40,588 nt of DNA from Pseudomonas sp. (GCA_030656145.1 JAUSOF010000029.1:1-40588); one strand, 5' to 3'; counted from the first letter of the stretch, positions 24,801 through 33,129 are shown. The notes: generated by a model from the letters alone, not told the origin. Made by a program: numbers and translations.

Positions 24801-27800
24801 GGCAGTGCCTACATGGCCGGAATTCTGCCAATGGCAGAAATCGCCGCGCCGCTGGAGAAGCTGGCCAAGGAGTTCAAAAGCAATCTGATCCCCATGGACC
24901 TGGCCGAAGCCGAACTATTAAGCGCTGCCGAGAAATTATTCCGTCTAGGCCTCGAGCAGCTGGAGGCTCGGCCTTTGGCGCCCCTGCCTGGTGCCCAGGA
25001 GTTCCTGGAGCGCGCGCACAGGCTGCATCAGGATCGTCTCGCTGCAGCGCAAAGCAGTCGCGAGAGTGAGCAGGGCGAAGTCCGCGACCCGCAGTTGATC
25101 AGCATCTTCCTCGCCGAAGGCATGGACATTTTGCTGGATGCCGAGGCGTTGCTGCAGCGCTGGCGCGAGCACCCCTCCGATCGCCAAGAGCTGAGTGCCC
25201 TGCTGGACGAGTTGACCACCCTGGGCCGCGGCGCAGAAATGGCCGAGTTGCCGCAGATCGATGAGCTCTGCGAAGCACTGCTCGACCTTTACGGCGCGGT
25301 GGACGAAGGCAGCCTGGCGGTCAGCGAACGCTTCTTCAGTGAGGCCGCACAGGCGCATGAAGCGCTGATCAGCATGATGGACCAAGTGGCTGCAGGCCTG
25401 CAGGTCAGTGCTGAGCCTGAGCGAGTCGAGGCCTTACGCGGTCTGCTCGCCGAGGCGCTGGACCCGAGTGCGCTGGCACTCTTGTCTTCAGGCGGTCAGG
25501 CGGGCTTGGAGGTTGTCGAGTTGGATGCTGCAACTGCGGCGCTCGAGCACTCCCCGAGAATGCTCGAAAGTGACAGCGACGCAGTCACGGCAGTTGAGTC
25601 GCCGGTTGATGAAGACGGCGGATTCATCGCCGAGCCCGTACCGGTTACGCCGCCATCTGGCCACGAGGCACTCGACGCCGAGATGGTCGAAATCTTTCTC
25701 GAGGAAGCCGTCGATATCCTCGAGAATGCCGGGAAGGCGCTAGAGCGCTGGAGTACGCAACCGGACAATAAAGCTGCGCTATCGTCATTGCAGCGTGATT
25801 TGCACACCCTCAAGGGGGGTGCCCGGATGGCCGAGATTCGTCCGATTGGTGACCTTGCCCATGAGCTGGAGTCACTGTACGAAGGCTTGATGGATCGGCG
25901 CTTTAGCCATTCCCCGCCACTCGTCGCGCTGCTGCAGCAAAGCCATGATTGCCTGGCCATCTTGTTGGCGCAGCTGCAAGAGCGTGCCGAGTTGCAGCAA
26001 CCTTGCGAGCTGATCGAGGCGATTCGTTGCTTGCGCCAGGACGGTGGTGCGCAGAGCTTGTCAGCCCTGGCAGTGGCCGCAGAGACTGATCCCGAAGCCG
26101 AAGCCGAAGCCGAAGCCGAAGCCGAAGCCGAAGCCGAAGCCGAAGCCGAGGATGAAGTTGAGAGCGGGCTGTTGCCGCTGTCGCAGGACGAGAGCGAGAT
26201 TGACCCGCGCATGCTCACGGCCTTCGATGCTGCGCCTGATGTTACAGACCTCGAGGTGCAGGTCCCGCCAGCAGCTGCGGTAAGCGATGCGGGCTGTTTC
26301 GAGGATCATCCCGACCAAGAGCTGGTGGACATCTTCCTCGAGGAAGGGTTTGACATCATCGACAGCTCCGGTGCGTCTCTGCAGCGCTGGATGGAAGACG
26401 TCGACAACAGCCTTGATCTGGAGTCTCTGCAACGCGACCTGCACACCCTCAAGGGTGGTGCGCGCATGGCGGAAATCCGCGAGATTGGCGACCTCGCCCA
26501 TGAACTTGAATTTCTTTATGAAGGGCTTGCCGATGGACGGCTGCGCCCTAGCCAGGAGCTGTTTGGCCTGCTCCAGGCTTGCCATGATCGTCTGGCCGAG
26601 ATGCTCGATGCGGTGCGAGGCAAGCGTGTGGTGCCGGATGGCGATGCCCTGATCGAAACGATCAAGCAGTTCCGCGCCAACCCGGATCAGCAACTGAGCA
26701 TGCCGTCTGCCGTGCAACTCAATGCCGTACCCGAAAGCCCGGGTCAGGATGATGACGAGTCGGACATCCTTGATATTTTCCTGGAAGAGGCCGACGACCT
26801 GCTGGAAGTCATGGAAGCTGCCATGGGGCGCTGGGACCAGAGTCGTGACGACGGTAAGGCTATCGATGACATGCTGCGCGTTCTGCATACCCTAAAGGGT
26901 GGCGCGCGACTGGCCGGGCAGAACCGGCTCGGCAACCTGGCCCATGATCTGGAGTCACACCTGAGCGAGGCCCTGCAGCAGGGGGCGCCTTGGCCGGAAA
27001 GCCTGTTCCTTGACGTGCAATCGGGCTTTGAGGGGCTGCAAAAAGAGCTCGATCAGTTACGCCAGCGGCTGCAGGTCAGTCTGGCAGAGGAAAGTTCTGC
27101 AGCGCCTGACGTTGAACTCGCCGCGGCAAAAGCCCCCGGCTTGATCGCTCCCATCGTTGCAGCCAGTACCCTGCCGGCCCGCGAGCAGATGACGAAAGTT
27201 CTGCCATTTGTCCGTCGTGCCCAGGAGGCTGCCCAGGAAGCCGCGGCGCGGCGCGCTCCGCAGGAACTGGTGAAAGTGCCGGCGGACCTGCTCGAGGGGT
27301 TGGTTAACCTGGCCGGTGAGACGTCGATCTTTCGCGGTCGGGTCGAGCAGCAGGTCAGCGATTTCGGTTTTACCCTGAGCGAGATGGAAGCGACCATCGA
27401 CCGCGTTCGCGACCAACTGCGCCGCCTCGATATTGAAACCCAGGCGCAGATCCTCAGTCGCTACCAAGCGGAGGCCGAGCGTGCCGGCTATGAAGATTTC
27501 GACCCGCTGGAAATGGACCGTCACTCACAGCTTCAGCAGCTTTCTCGAGCGTTGTTCGAGTCGGCCTCCGACTTGCTCGACCTAAAAGAAACCCTGGCGT
27601 TGCGCAGCCGCGACGCAGAAACCCTGTTGCTGCAACAGGCACGGGTCAATACCGAATTGCAGGAAGGCCTGATGCGCACCCGCATGGTGCCCTTCGAACG
27701 CCTGGTTCCGCGGTTGCGGCGAATTGTCCGTCAGGTCGCTGGCGAGCTGGGCAAGCAGGTCGAGTTCGTTCTCGGCAATGCCGACGGCGAGATGGACCGC

Positions 27801-29165
27801 AGCGTGCTTGAGCGGATTGTCGCGCCGCTGGAACATATGTTACGCAACGCCGTCGACCACGGCATCGAGTCGGCTGAGCTACGCCGCGCTGCGGGCAAGC
27901 CTGCGCACGGGACTATTCGCCTGGATCTGGGGCGTGAGGGCGGCGATATCGTCTTGACCCTCAGCGATGACGGCGGCGGTATCAGGCTTGAGGCCGTTCG
28001 GCGCAAGGCCATCGAGCGTGGGTTGATGGACGAGGAGTCGGATCTGAGCGATCACGAAATACTCCAGTTCATCCTCGAGGCCGGTTTTTCCACTGCCGAG
28101 GCGGTCACCCAGATTTCCGGGCGTGGCGTTGGCATGGATGTGGTGCATTCCGAGGTCAAGCAACTCGGCGGCTCCATGAACATCGAGTCGGCGCCGGGGG
28201 AAGGTACCCGTTTCGCGATTCGCCTGCCATTCACGGTGTCGGTAAACCGCGCGTTGATGGTGTTGTCGGGTGAAGACCTGTATGCCATCCCGCTGAACAC
28301 CATCGAAGGCATTGTGCGGATTTCGCCCTACGAACTGGAAGCACTCTACGAGCAGGGCGCCGCAGGCACGGCAGAGACGCCGCGCTTCGAGTACGCCGGT
28401 CAGGCCTACGATTTGCGTTACCTCGGCGACCTGCTGAATAACGGCCAACAACCCAAGCTGGTCGGCCAGAGTCTGCCGTTGCCGGTGATCCTGGTGCGCT
28501 CGAGTGAACACGCAGTAGCGGTGCAGGTCGACTCTCTGGCCGGCTCGCGCGAGATCGTGGTGAAAAGCCTCGGGCCGCAGTTCGCCGGGGTGCATGGTAT
28601 CTCCGGGGCGACCATTCTCGGAGACGGTCGCGTGGTGGTGATTCTTGACCTGCTGGCAACCATCCGCGTACTGCATGCGCATCTGGTCAATCAACTGCAG
28701 CCGCGCACGCTCGGGCATGCCGCGACTGCAGCTGAAATTGAAGCCGATCGGCCGACCCTGGTCATGGTGGTCGATGACTCGGTCACCGTACGCAAGGTCA
28801 CCAGCCGTCTGCTTGAGCGTAACGGCATGAATGTGTTGACCGCCAAGGACGGTGTGGACGCCATCTCTCAGTTGCAGGAGCACAAGCCCGACATCATGTT
28901 GCTGGATATTGAAATGCCGCGCATGGACGGTTTCGAAGTGGCGACTCTGGTGCGTCACGATGAGCACCTGAAAGACCTGCCGATCATCATGATTACCTCG
29001 CGCACCGGTGCGAAGCACCGCGAACGAGCGCTGGCTATCGGCGTCAACGAATACCTTGGCAAGCCCTACCAGGAGTCGTTACTGCTCGAAAGCATTGCTA
29101 AATTGGTAAACCGCCAGCCGAGCGAGCGTGGCCCGAATCATCGCCGCCCGGATACGCCAGCATGA
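21894..29165 (+). CDS. chpA: Pil-Chp hybrid histidine kinase ChpA (multi-Hpt CheA)
   Basis: A giant CheA-type kinase of 2423 residues that phosphorylates PilG and PilH. Eight phosphotransfer-like domains are arranged in series. Histidine sites lie near residues 50 (VHQVHG), 796, 965, 1303, 1516 and 1664 (each HTLKG). The other two positions carry threonine instead: TQVRGG near 475 and TTLGRG near 1107. A dimerisation/HATPase core follows, with HMLRNAVDHG near 1980 and GRGVGMDVVHSE near 2075, then a CheW domain (about 2110-2260) and a C-terminal receiver (VMVVDDSVTVRK at about 2290, phosphoacceptor in LLDIEMPRMDG). Low-complexity linkers include four GEPLD-type repeats (905-924) and an (EA)9 tract (1401-1418). 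The start MGDRHDY at 21894 follows GTGGAG; an ATG at 21879 is the alternative. It overlaps chpB by four bases. Confidence 0.97.
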   Translation: MGDRHDYVALEWVKGEIAETLKQARQALEAYVENPQDSTRMRFCLTYVHQVHGTLQMVEFYGAALLAEEMEHLAQALMEGRVVSQGEALEVLMQAILQLPAYLDRIQTARRDLPMVVLPLLNDLRAARGEKLLSETSLFSPDMSMRAPALSLESLGELRTAELPILLRKLRQMLQVALVGVIRNQDLPTNLGYMARVFGRLETLCKDAPLGPLWQVASGLVEGLASGGVANSTSVRTLLREVDKELKRLVEQGADGINQPASDVLTKNMLFYVAKAPAQSPRITALKAQYRLDDALPDSDIVDEERARLAGPDRDAMRSVVGALCEELVRVKDSLDLFVRSDRNQVAELDSLLAPLKQIADTLAVLGFGQPRKVILDQIDVVHGLALGRQAPSDAVLMDVAGALLYVEATLAGMVGPAQDGGREESHLPTTDVAQIHQLVIKEARSGLEQAKDAIIEFIASQWNHEHLARVPELLTQVRGGLAMIPLQRAADLLNACNRYIQEQLLARKAVPNWQSLDTLADAITSVEYYLERLSEDHGSQGDLILDVAEESLENLGYPLKEKPSILDPLEDVAPLANPLDEIQVLADEPADAEAFELLDVQVDPEQSDELSVEFADLAAVAIDAEQPLGGASLSQAALDAAALLSDPACQELPVLDLSEEPQAPLFSLDALQSEELGQDQLSSTGHWDEAELASLGVPEVELPSALPMVDTPAADKPLSLADVMAAPQQAINPPAHDVPPSLLPPPADEEPIDDELMEVFIEEVGEVLETIAEYFPQWCADSENKEALAEIRRAFHTLKGSGRMVRALVIGELGWAIENLLNRVLDRSIKPGAEVQQVIAGVVELMPALVDEFAAKAQRQRDDVDLLAATAYALAKGQRLPIAALAPETEAPATAAEPTDAIDGEPLYGEPLDSEPLDGEPLDPQLLEIFRNEAETHLDTLVGFLADCAQELPRPVTDDLQRALHTLKGSAYMAGILPMAEIAAPLEKLAKEFKSNLIPMDLAEAELLSAAEKLFRLGLEQLEARPLAPLPGAQEFLERAHRLHQDRLAAAQSSRESEQGEVRDPQLISIFLAEGMDILLDAEALLQRWREHPSDRQELSALLDELTTLGRGAEMAELPQIDELCEALLDLYGAVDEGSLAVSERFFSEAAQAHEALISMMDQVAAGLQVSAEPERVEALRGLLAEALDPSALALLSSGGQAGLEVVELDAATAALEHSPRMLESDSDAVTAVESPVDEDGGFIAEPVPVTPPSGHEALDAEMVEIFLEEAVDILENAGKALERWSTQPDNKAALSSLQRDLHTLKGGARMAEIRPIGDLAHELESLYEGLMDRRFSHSPPLVALLQQSHDCLAILLAQLQERAELQQPCELIEAIRCLRQDGGAQSLSALAVAAETDPEAEAEAEAEAEAEAEAEAEDEVESGLLPLSQDESEIDPRMLTAFDAAPDVTDLEVQVPPAAAVSDAGCFEDHPDQELVDIFLEEGFDIIDSSGASLQRWMEDVDNSLDLESLQRDLHTLKGGARMAEIREIGDLAHELEFLYEGLADGRLRPSQELFGLLQACHDRLAEMLDAVRGKRVVPDGDALIETIKQFRANPDQQLSMPSAVQLNAVPESPGQDDDESDILDIFLEEADDLLEVMEAAMGRWDQSRDDGKAIDDMLRVLHTLKGGARLAGQNRLGNLAHDLESHLSEALQQGAPWPESLFLDVQSGFEGLQKELDQLRQRLQVSLAEESSAAPDVELAAAKAPGLIAPIVAASTLPAREQMTKVLPFVRRAQEAAQEAAARRAPQELVKVPADLLEGLVNLAGETSIFRGRVEQQVSDFGFTLSEMEATIDRVRDQLRRLDIETQAQILSRYQAEAERAGYEDFDPLEMDRHSQLQQLSRALFESASDLLDLKETLALRSRDAETLLLQQARVNTELQEGLMRTRMVPFERLVPRLRRIVRQVAGELGKQVEFVLGNADGEMDRSVLERIVAPLEHMLRNAVDHGIESAELRRAAGKPAHGTIRLDLGREGGDIVLTLSDDGGGIRLEAVRRKAIERGLMDEESDLSDHEILQFILEAGFSTAEAVTQISGRGVGMDVVHSEVKQLGGSMNIESAPGEGTRFAIRLPFTVSVNRALMVLSGEDLYAIPLNTIEGIVRISPYELEALYEQGAAGTAETPRFEYAGQAYDLRYLGDLLNNGQQPKLVGQSLPLPVILVRSSEHAVAVQVDSLAGSREIVVKSLGPQFAGVHGISGATILGDGRVVVILDLLATIRVLHAHLVNQLQPRTLGHAATAAEIEADRPTLVMVVDDSVTVRKVTSRLLERNGMNVLTAKDGVDAISQLQEHKPDIMLLDIEMPRMDGFEVATLVRHDEHLKDLPIIMITSRTGAKHRERALAIGVNEYLGKPYQESLLLESIAKLVNRQPSERGPNHRRPDTPA
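24606..24665 (+). repeat. Four tandem 15-bp units in chpA (GEPLD repeat)
   Basis: Four consecutive 15-base units encode GEPLY, GEPLD, SEPLD and GEPLD in the linker before the HPt domain whose His is near residue 965. The units differ at a few bases, so the expansion is not very recent. They form an acidic flexible spacer. Confidence 0.8.
26094..26147 (+). repeat. Perfect (GAAGCC)9 hexanucleotide tract in chpA
   Basis: Nine identical GAAGCC units encode (Glu-Ala)9 at residues 1401-1418 of ChpA, in the linker between two HPt domains. Because the unit is six bases, slippage would change the protein length by two residues per unit without breaking the frame. The lack of any synonymous variation suggests recent or ongoing expansion. 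Confidence 0.92.
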
Positions 29166-30181
29166 CGGAGAGAAATGTGGCCCGCATTGCGGTCATTGCC
29201 GATACTTCCCTGCAACGCCATGTGCTGCAGCAGGCGTTGACCGGGAGTGGCTATCAGGTGGTATTCAACAGCGATCCGGCGCGCCTGGATAAGGCGACTC
29301 TGGCTGCTTGCGAGACTGATTTGTGGTTGGTCGATCTGGCCCAGAGCGAGGATTTTCCTCTGGTCGACGACCTGATGGAGAGCGCCAGTGTCCCGATTTT
29401 ATTTGGCGAAGGGCATGCTCCAGAGCGGCATTCGGAAAATTATCCGCGCTGGGAGCGCCGTCTGTTCGGCAAGTTGAAGAAGCTGATCGGCGATCCTTCG
29501 CAAGCCGTTGGCCCTAGCCTTCAGGCATTGCTGGCCGAGGCGCAGCGCCCGATCCGCCTGGATCTGCCGCAAGTGCTCGCCGATACGCCGCTGGTGGTTG
29601 GTGAGGTGGCCCGCCAGGTCTGGTTGTTGGCCGCATCGCTCGGTGGGCCTGCAGCGGTAAAGGCTTTCCTTGATGCCTTGCCTGGCGGTCTGCCAGTGGG
29701 CTTCGTCTATGCCCAGCATATTGATCCCAGTTTTGAGTCGGCGCTGCCACAGGCGGTTGGTCGGCATAGCCAGTGGCGCGTCAATCTGGCGCGTCACGGC
29801 GATGCGGTGCGCTGTGGTGAAGTGGTTGTGGTGCCGATTAGCAGTGAGCTCGGCTTCAGCGACGCAGGCGCCATGCACGTCAGTGAGCGTGCCTGGCCTG
29901 AACCCTACAGCCCGTCGATCGATCAGATGATGCTCAATCTTGCTCAGCATTTTGCCGGCCTCTGCGGTGTGATCGCGTTCAGCGGCATGGGCAGCGATGG
30001 CAGTGCCGCGGCGGCGTATGTGCGCCGCCAAGGGGGGACCATCTGGACCCAGCGTGCCGACACCTGCATCTGCCCGAGCATGCCTGACAGCCTGCGTGAG
30101 GGTGGCTACAGCACTTTTAGCGGCGACCCTCGTGAGCTGGCCTCAGGGCTGGTCAATCATTTGGCCGAGCAGTGCAGTTAA
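29162..30181 (+). CDS. chpB: CheB-type methylesterase ChpB
   Basis: ChpB would remove methyl groups from PilJ, opposing PilK. The C-terminal methylesterase domain has the catalytic Ser in LLAASLGGP near residue 159, the His in YAQHIDPSF near 186 and the Asp in GMGSDGSAA near 278. The N-terminal 120 residues resemble a receiver domain but are degenerate: the usual acidic pair is only one Asp (IADTS), the phosphoacceptor candidate is in LVDLAQ, and no conserved Lys-Pro loop is visible. The ATG overlaps the chpA stop by four bases (ATGA), so translation is coupled. 339 residues. Confidence 0.94.
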   Translation: MTERNVARIAVIADTSLQRHVLQQALTGSGYQVVFNSDPARLDKATLAACETDLWLVDLAQSEDFPLVDDLMESASVPILFGEGHAPERHSENYPRWERRLFGKLKKLIGDPSQAVGPSLQALLAEAQRPIRLDLPQVLADTPLVVGEVARQVWLLAASLGGPAAVKAFLDALPGGLPVGFVYAQHIDPSFESALPQAVGRHSQWRVNLARHGDAVRCGEVVVVPISSELGFSDAGAMHVSERAWPEPYSPSIDQMMLNLAQHFAGLCGVIAFSGMGSDGSAAAAYVRRQGGTIWTQRADTCICPSMPDSLREGGYSTFSGDPRELASGLVNHLAEQCS

Positions 30182-30212
30182 TCCGGGGCGCTGCCCTGCA
30201 TAGGACCCTTTC

Positions 30213-30683
30213 ATGAGCCAAGCCATAGCGACCCCGAATACCGTCAACAGCCTGACCGCCTTGCTGGTGCCGCTGGGCGACCGTACCCTGTTATTGCCTA
30301 ACGTGGCCATTGCCGAGCTTATTGCCTATCGCGCGCCGCAAGTCAGTGCGGGTATGCCGGCCTGGTTTCTTGGCCAGGTCGGCTGGCGTGATCTGAGCTT
30401 GCCATTGTTGTCGTTCGAAGCGGCCTCCGATGGTCAGGCTCACGTCGGCTCCGCTGCACGTGTGGTCATTATCAATGCCCTTGGCGGGCGCCCCAAGGTC
30501 AAGTTCATTGCCCTGTTGGTGCAGGGCATTCCGCGCTCGGTTAAGGTCGGCGCCGAACTGCTGCGCGCTGATGTGCCATTGTCTCCGTTGGAGTTGGATG
30601 CAGTGGTGATTGGCGAGGATGTGCTGAAGATTCCTGACCTGATTGGCCTGGAGCAGAAATTGGCGGATGCTGGGTTGATCTGA
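30213..30683 (+). CDS. chpC: CheW-like protein ChpC
   Basis: A 156-residue CheW-domain protein. The hydrophobic beta strands (LTALLVPLGDRTLLLPNVAIAELI, PAWFLGQVGWRDLSLPLLSFE, KFIALLVQGIPRSVKV) follow the CheW pattern. In P. aeruginosa ChpC couples additional input to ChpA. AGGA lies 8 bases before the ATG. It is the last gene of the cluster here: chpD and chpE, which follow in P. aeruginosa, are not present before rsmE. The 177-base convergent gap 30684-30860 holds no gene; CCCTGCG...CGCAGGG arms near 30730-30766 might form a weak terminator. Confidence 0.92.
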   Translation: MSQAIATPNTVNSLTALLVPLGDRTLLLPNVAIAELIAYRAPQVSAGMPAWFLGQVGWRDLSLPLLSFEAASDGQAHVGSAARVVIINALGGRPKVKFIALLVQGIPRSVKVGAELLRADVPLSPLELDAVVIGEDVLKIPDLIGLEQKLADAGLI

Positions 30684-30860
30684 GCGGGTGTGAACAAACG
30701 CTCACTGACCGCCACTACCTGCAAAGGCCCTGCGCTCCGGGTTATTACTTAGAGCAGTCCGCAGGGTGTTCGCCGCAGGCAATGCACCATTGGTTTATTG
30801 GTGTATACACAAGCTGGCGGGCTGTCGCTGCGCCCATCCTCTACCTGCGCGCTAGCAGTT

Positions 30861-31580
30861 TTAGAAGTCCCCCCACAATTGCTGCGCCACGCTGAGCGCC
30901 ACCACCGGCGCGGTTTCCGTGCGCAGTACCCGCGGACCCAGGCGAGCCGCGTGGAAGCCGGCGCTTTGTGCTTGTACCACTTCAGCATCCGCCAAGCCGC
31001 CTTCCGGGCCAATCAGAAAGGCCAGCGACTGCGGTTTAGCGTGACTGGCCAGCGGCTCTGCGACTGGATGCAGTACCAGTTTCAACTCCGCAGCGGTTTG
31101 TTCGAGCCAGTCGGCCAGAGCGAGCGGGGTGTGAATCACGGGGATCACCGAGCGGCCGCACTGTTCGCAGGCACTGATCGCCACCTGGCGCCAATGAGTC
31201 ATGCGCTTGTCGGCACGTTCGTCCTTGAGGCGTACCTCGCAACGTTCGCTGACAATCGGGGTGATGGCATTGGCCCCAAGCTCGCAGGCCTTCTGGATCG
31301 CCCAGTCCATGCGTTCGCCGCGCGACAGGCCCTGGCCCAGGTGGATGTGCAGCGGTGACTCGGCCAGGCCGGTAAAGACCTCGCGCAATTCGACGCGCAC
31401 GCTCTTCTTGCCGACCTCGATCAGCTCGCCGAGAAACTCGTAGCCGCTGCCGTCGAACAGCTGCACGGTATCGCCAACGGAATGGCGCAGTACGCGACCG
31501 ATGTAGTGGGCCTGGGTTTCCGGCAGCTCATGCTGGCCGAGAGACAGCGGGGCGTCGATAAAGAAGCGGGATAGGCGCAT
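30861..31580 (-). CDS. rsmE: 16S rRNA m3U1498 methyltransferase RsmE
   Basis: RsmE methylates N3 of U1498 in 16S rRNA with S-adenosylmethionine. An N-terminal PUA-like domain (MRLSRFFIDAPLSLGQHELPETQAHYIGRVLRHS...) is followed by the SPOUT domain with trefoil-knot signatures LAFLIGPEGGLADAEV near residues 190-205 and LGPRVLRTETAPVVAL near 213-228. The start at 31580 is chosen by family N-terminus; the frame extends 19 codons upstream without similarity. The length of 239 residues is normal. bioA lies 142 bases upstream on the same strand. Confidence 0.96.
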   Translation of the reverse strand: MRLSRFFIDAPLSLGQHELPETQAHYIGRVLRHSVGDTVQLFDGSGYEFLGELIEVGKKSVRVELREVFTGLAESPLHIHLGQGLSRGERMDWAIQKACELGANAITPIVSERCEVRLKDERADKRMTHWRQVAISACEQCGRSVIPVIHTPLALADWLEQTAAELKLVLHPVAEPLASHAKPQSLAFLIGPEGGLADAEVVQAQSAGFHAARLGPRVLRTETAPVVALSVAQQLWGDF

Positions 31581-31621
31581 AGGAGGCGAACCTGGGACAA
31601 AGGTGCAAATTTTAGCCGTAG

Positions 31622-31696
31622 GGTGCGCCGTGCGCACCGGTTTCTGTCGGGAGGATCACGCTCTTTTCATCCACCGGAAGATCGCAAGGGTGGATG
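31622..31696 (-). terminator. Stem-loops between bioA and rsmE
   Basis: GGTGCGC-CGT-GCGCACC at 31622-31637 and CATCCACC (31668-31675) with GGTGGATG (31689-31696) are two perfect stems in the 142-base gap. The first is part of a GTAGGGTGCGC motif that is also present at 10729. They may terminate bioA transcripts or be remnants of dispersed palindromes. Confidence 0.45.
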
Positions 31697-31722
31697 GGTG
31701 AAGCGTCCTGCGACGCATGTCG

Positions 31723-33129
31723 TTAACCCGGATCGCGAAAGCCCGGATAGTGATTATTACTCACGGCCACGCTGACCGAGGTGCGGGTGGCGATGTCGAT
31801 CCCCTCACTGGCGACCTCGGCGAGGAAATCGATCTGCTCCTCGGTGATCACATAGGGCGGCAGTAAATACACCACGCTGCCCAGCGGGCGCAGCAGGGCG
31901 CCGCGCTCAAGGGCGTGCTGGTAGACCTTGAGGCCGCGGCGCTCCTGCCAGGGGTAGGCGGTCTTGCCGGCCTTGTCCTGGACCATTTCGATGGCCAGGG
32001 CCATGCCGGTCTGGCGCACTTCGGCGACATGGGGGTGGTCGACCAGGTGCGCGGTGGCGCTGGCCATGCGTGCGGCCAGGACCTTGTTGGCCTCGATCAC
32101 GTTGTCCTGCTCGAAGATATCCAGGGTCGCCAGGGCCGCCGCGCAGGCCAGCGGGTTACCGGTGTAGCTGTGCGAGTGAAGGAAGGCGCGCAGTGTGGTG
32201 TAGTCGTCGTAGAACGCCTGGTACACCTCATTGGTGGTCAGGCACGCCGCCAGGGGCAGGTAGCCACCGGTCAGCGCTTTCGATAGACAAAGGAAGTCGG
32301 GGCGGATGCCGGCCTGCTCGCAGGCGAACATGGTACCGGTGCGGCCGAAGCCGACGGCGATCTCGTCGTGGATCAGGTGCACGCCGTAACGGTCGCAGGC
32401 CTCACGCAGCAGCCTGAGGTAAATCGGGTGGTACATGCGCATGCCGCCGGCGCCCTGGATCAGCGGTTCGACGATTACCGCCGCCACCTCGTGGCCATGT
32501 TCGGCCAGGGTCTGCTCCATATGGGCAAACATGGCGCGCGAATGATCTTCCCAGCTCACGCCGTCGGGGCGGAAGTAGCAATCCGGGCTGGGCACCTTGA
32601 TGGTGTCCAGCAGCAGCGCCTTGTAGGTGTCGGTAAACAGCGCCACATCACCCACCGACATGGCGGCGATGGTTTCGCCGTGATAGCTGTTGGTCAGGGT
32701 GACGAAGCGCTTTTTCTCGGGCTGGCCGACATTCAGCCAGTAGTGAAAGCTCATCTTCAGCGCGACTTCGATACAGGATGAGCCGTTATCGGCATAGAAC
32801 ACCCGGTCCAGGCCGGTCGGGGTCATTTTGACCAAGCGCTCGGACAGTTCGATCACCGGCTGATGACTGAAGCCGGCGAGGATCACGTGCTCCAGTTGGT
32901 CGACCTGATCCTTGATGCGCTGATTGATCCGCGGGTTGGCGTGGCCGAACACGTTGACCCACCAGGAGCTGACGGCATCGATGTAGCGTTTGCCGTCGAA
33001 GTCTTCTAACCACACGCCTTCACCGCGCTTGATCGGTACCAGGGGTAGCTGTTCGTGGTCTTTCATCTGGGTGCAGGGGTGCCACAGCACCTTCAGGTCA
33101 CGCTGCATCCACTGGTCATTCAGGCTCAT
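31723..33129 (-). CDS. bioA: Adenosylmethionine-8-amino-7-oxononanoate aminotransferase
   Basis: BioA is a PLP enzyme of biotin synthesis that uses SAM as amino donor to make 7,8-diaminopelargonate. The 468 residues belong to the class III aminotransferases. VSSWWVNVFGHANP near residues 53-66, NGSSCIEVALKMS near 115-127, SYHGETIAAMSVGD near 148-161, HLIHDEIAVGFGRTG near 254-268 and the PLP lysine in LCLSKALTGGYLPLA near 283-297 are all present. GGGAGAG precedes the ATG at 33129. No other bio genes are in the window. Confidence 0.96.
   Translation of the reverse strand: MSLNDQWMQRDLKVLWHPCTQMKDHEQLPLVPIKRGEGVWLEDFDGKRYIDAVSSWWVNVFGHANPRINQRIKDQVDQLEHVILAGFSHQPVIELSERLVKMTPTGLDRVFYADNGSSCIEVALKMSFHYWLNVGQPEKKRFVTLTNSYHGETIAAMSVGDVALFTDTYKALLLDTIKVPSPDCYFRPDGVSWEDHSRAMFAHMEQTLAEHGHEVAAVIVEPLIQGAGGMRMYHPIYLRLLREACDRYGVHLIHDEIAVGFGRTGTMFACEQAGIRPDFLCLSKALTGGYLPLAACLTTNEVYQAFYDDYTTLRAFLHSHSYTGNPLACAAALATLDIFEQDNVIEANKVLAARMASATAHLVDHPHVAEVRQTGMALAIEMVQDKAGKTAYPWQERRGLKVYQHALERGALLRPLGSVVYLLPPYVITEEQIDFLAEVASEGIDIATRTSVSVAVSNNHYPGFRDPG

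Noticed and set aside
26094..26147. GAAGCC tract as a possible CRISPR or regulatory repeat
   Set aside because: Units are contiguous, without spacers, and lie in frame in chpA; it is a coding microsatellite.
27879..29018. Minus-strand open frame of 379 codons opposite the chpA 3' region
   Set aside because: Antisense to the conserved kinase, CheW and receiver domains; His/Gln/Arg-rich with no recognisable motif.
30684..30860. Remnant of chpD or chpE
   Set aside because: No frame with AraC-type or LysE-type features was seen in the 177 bases.
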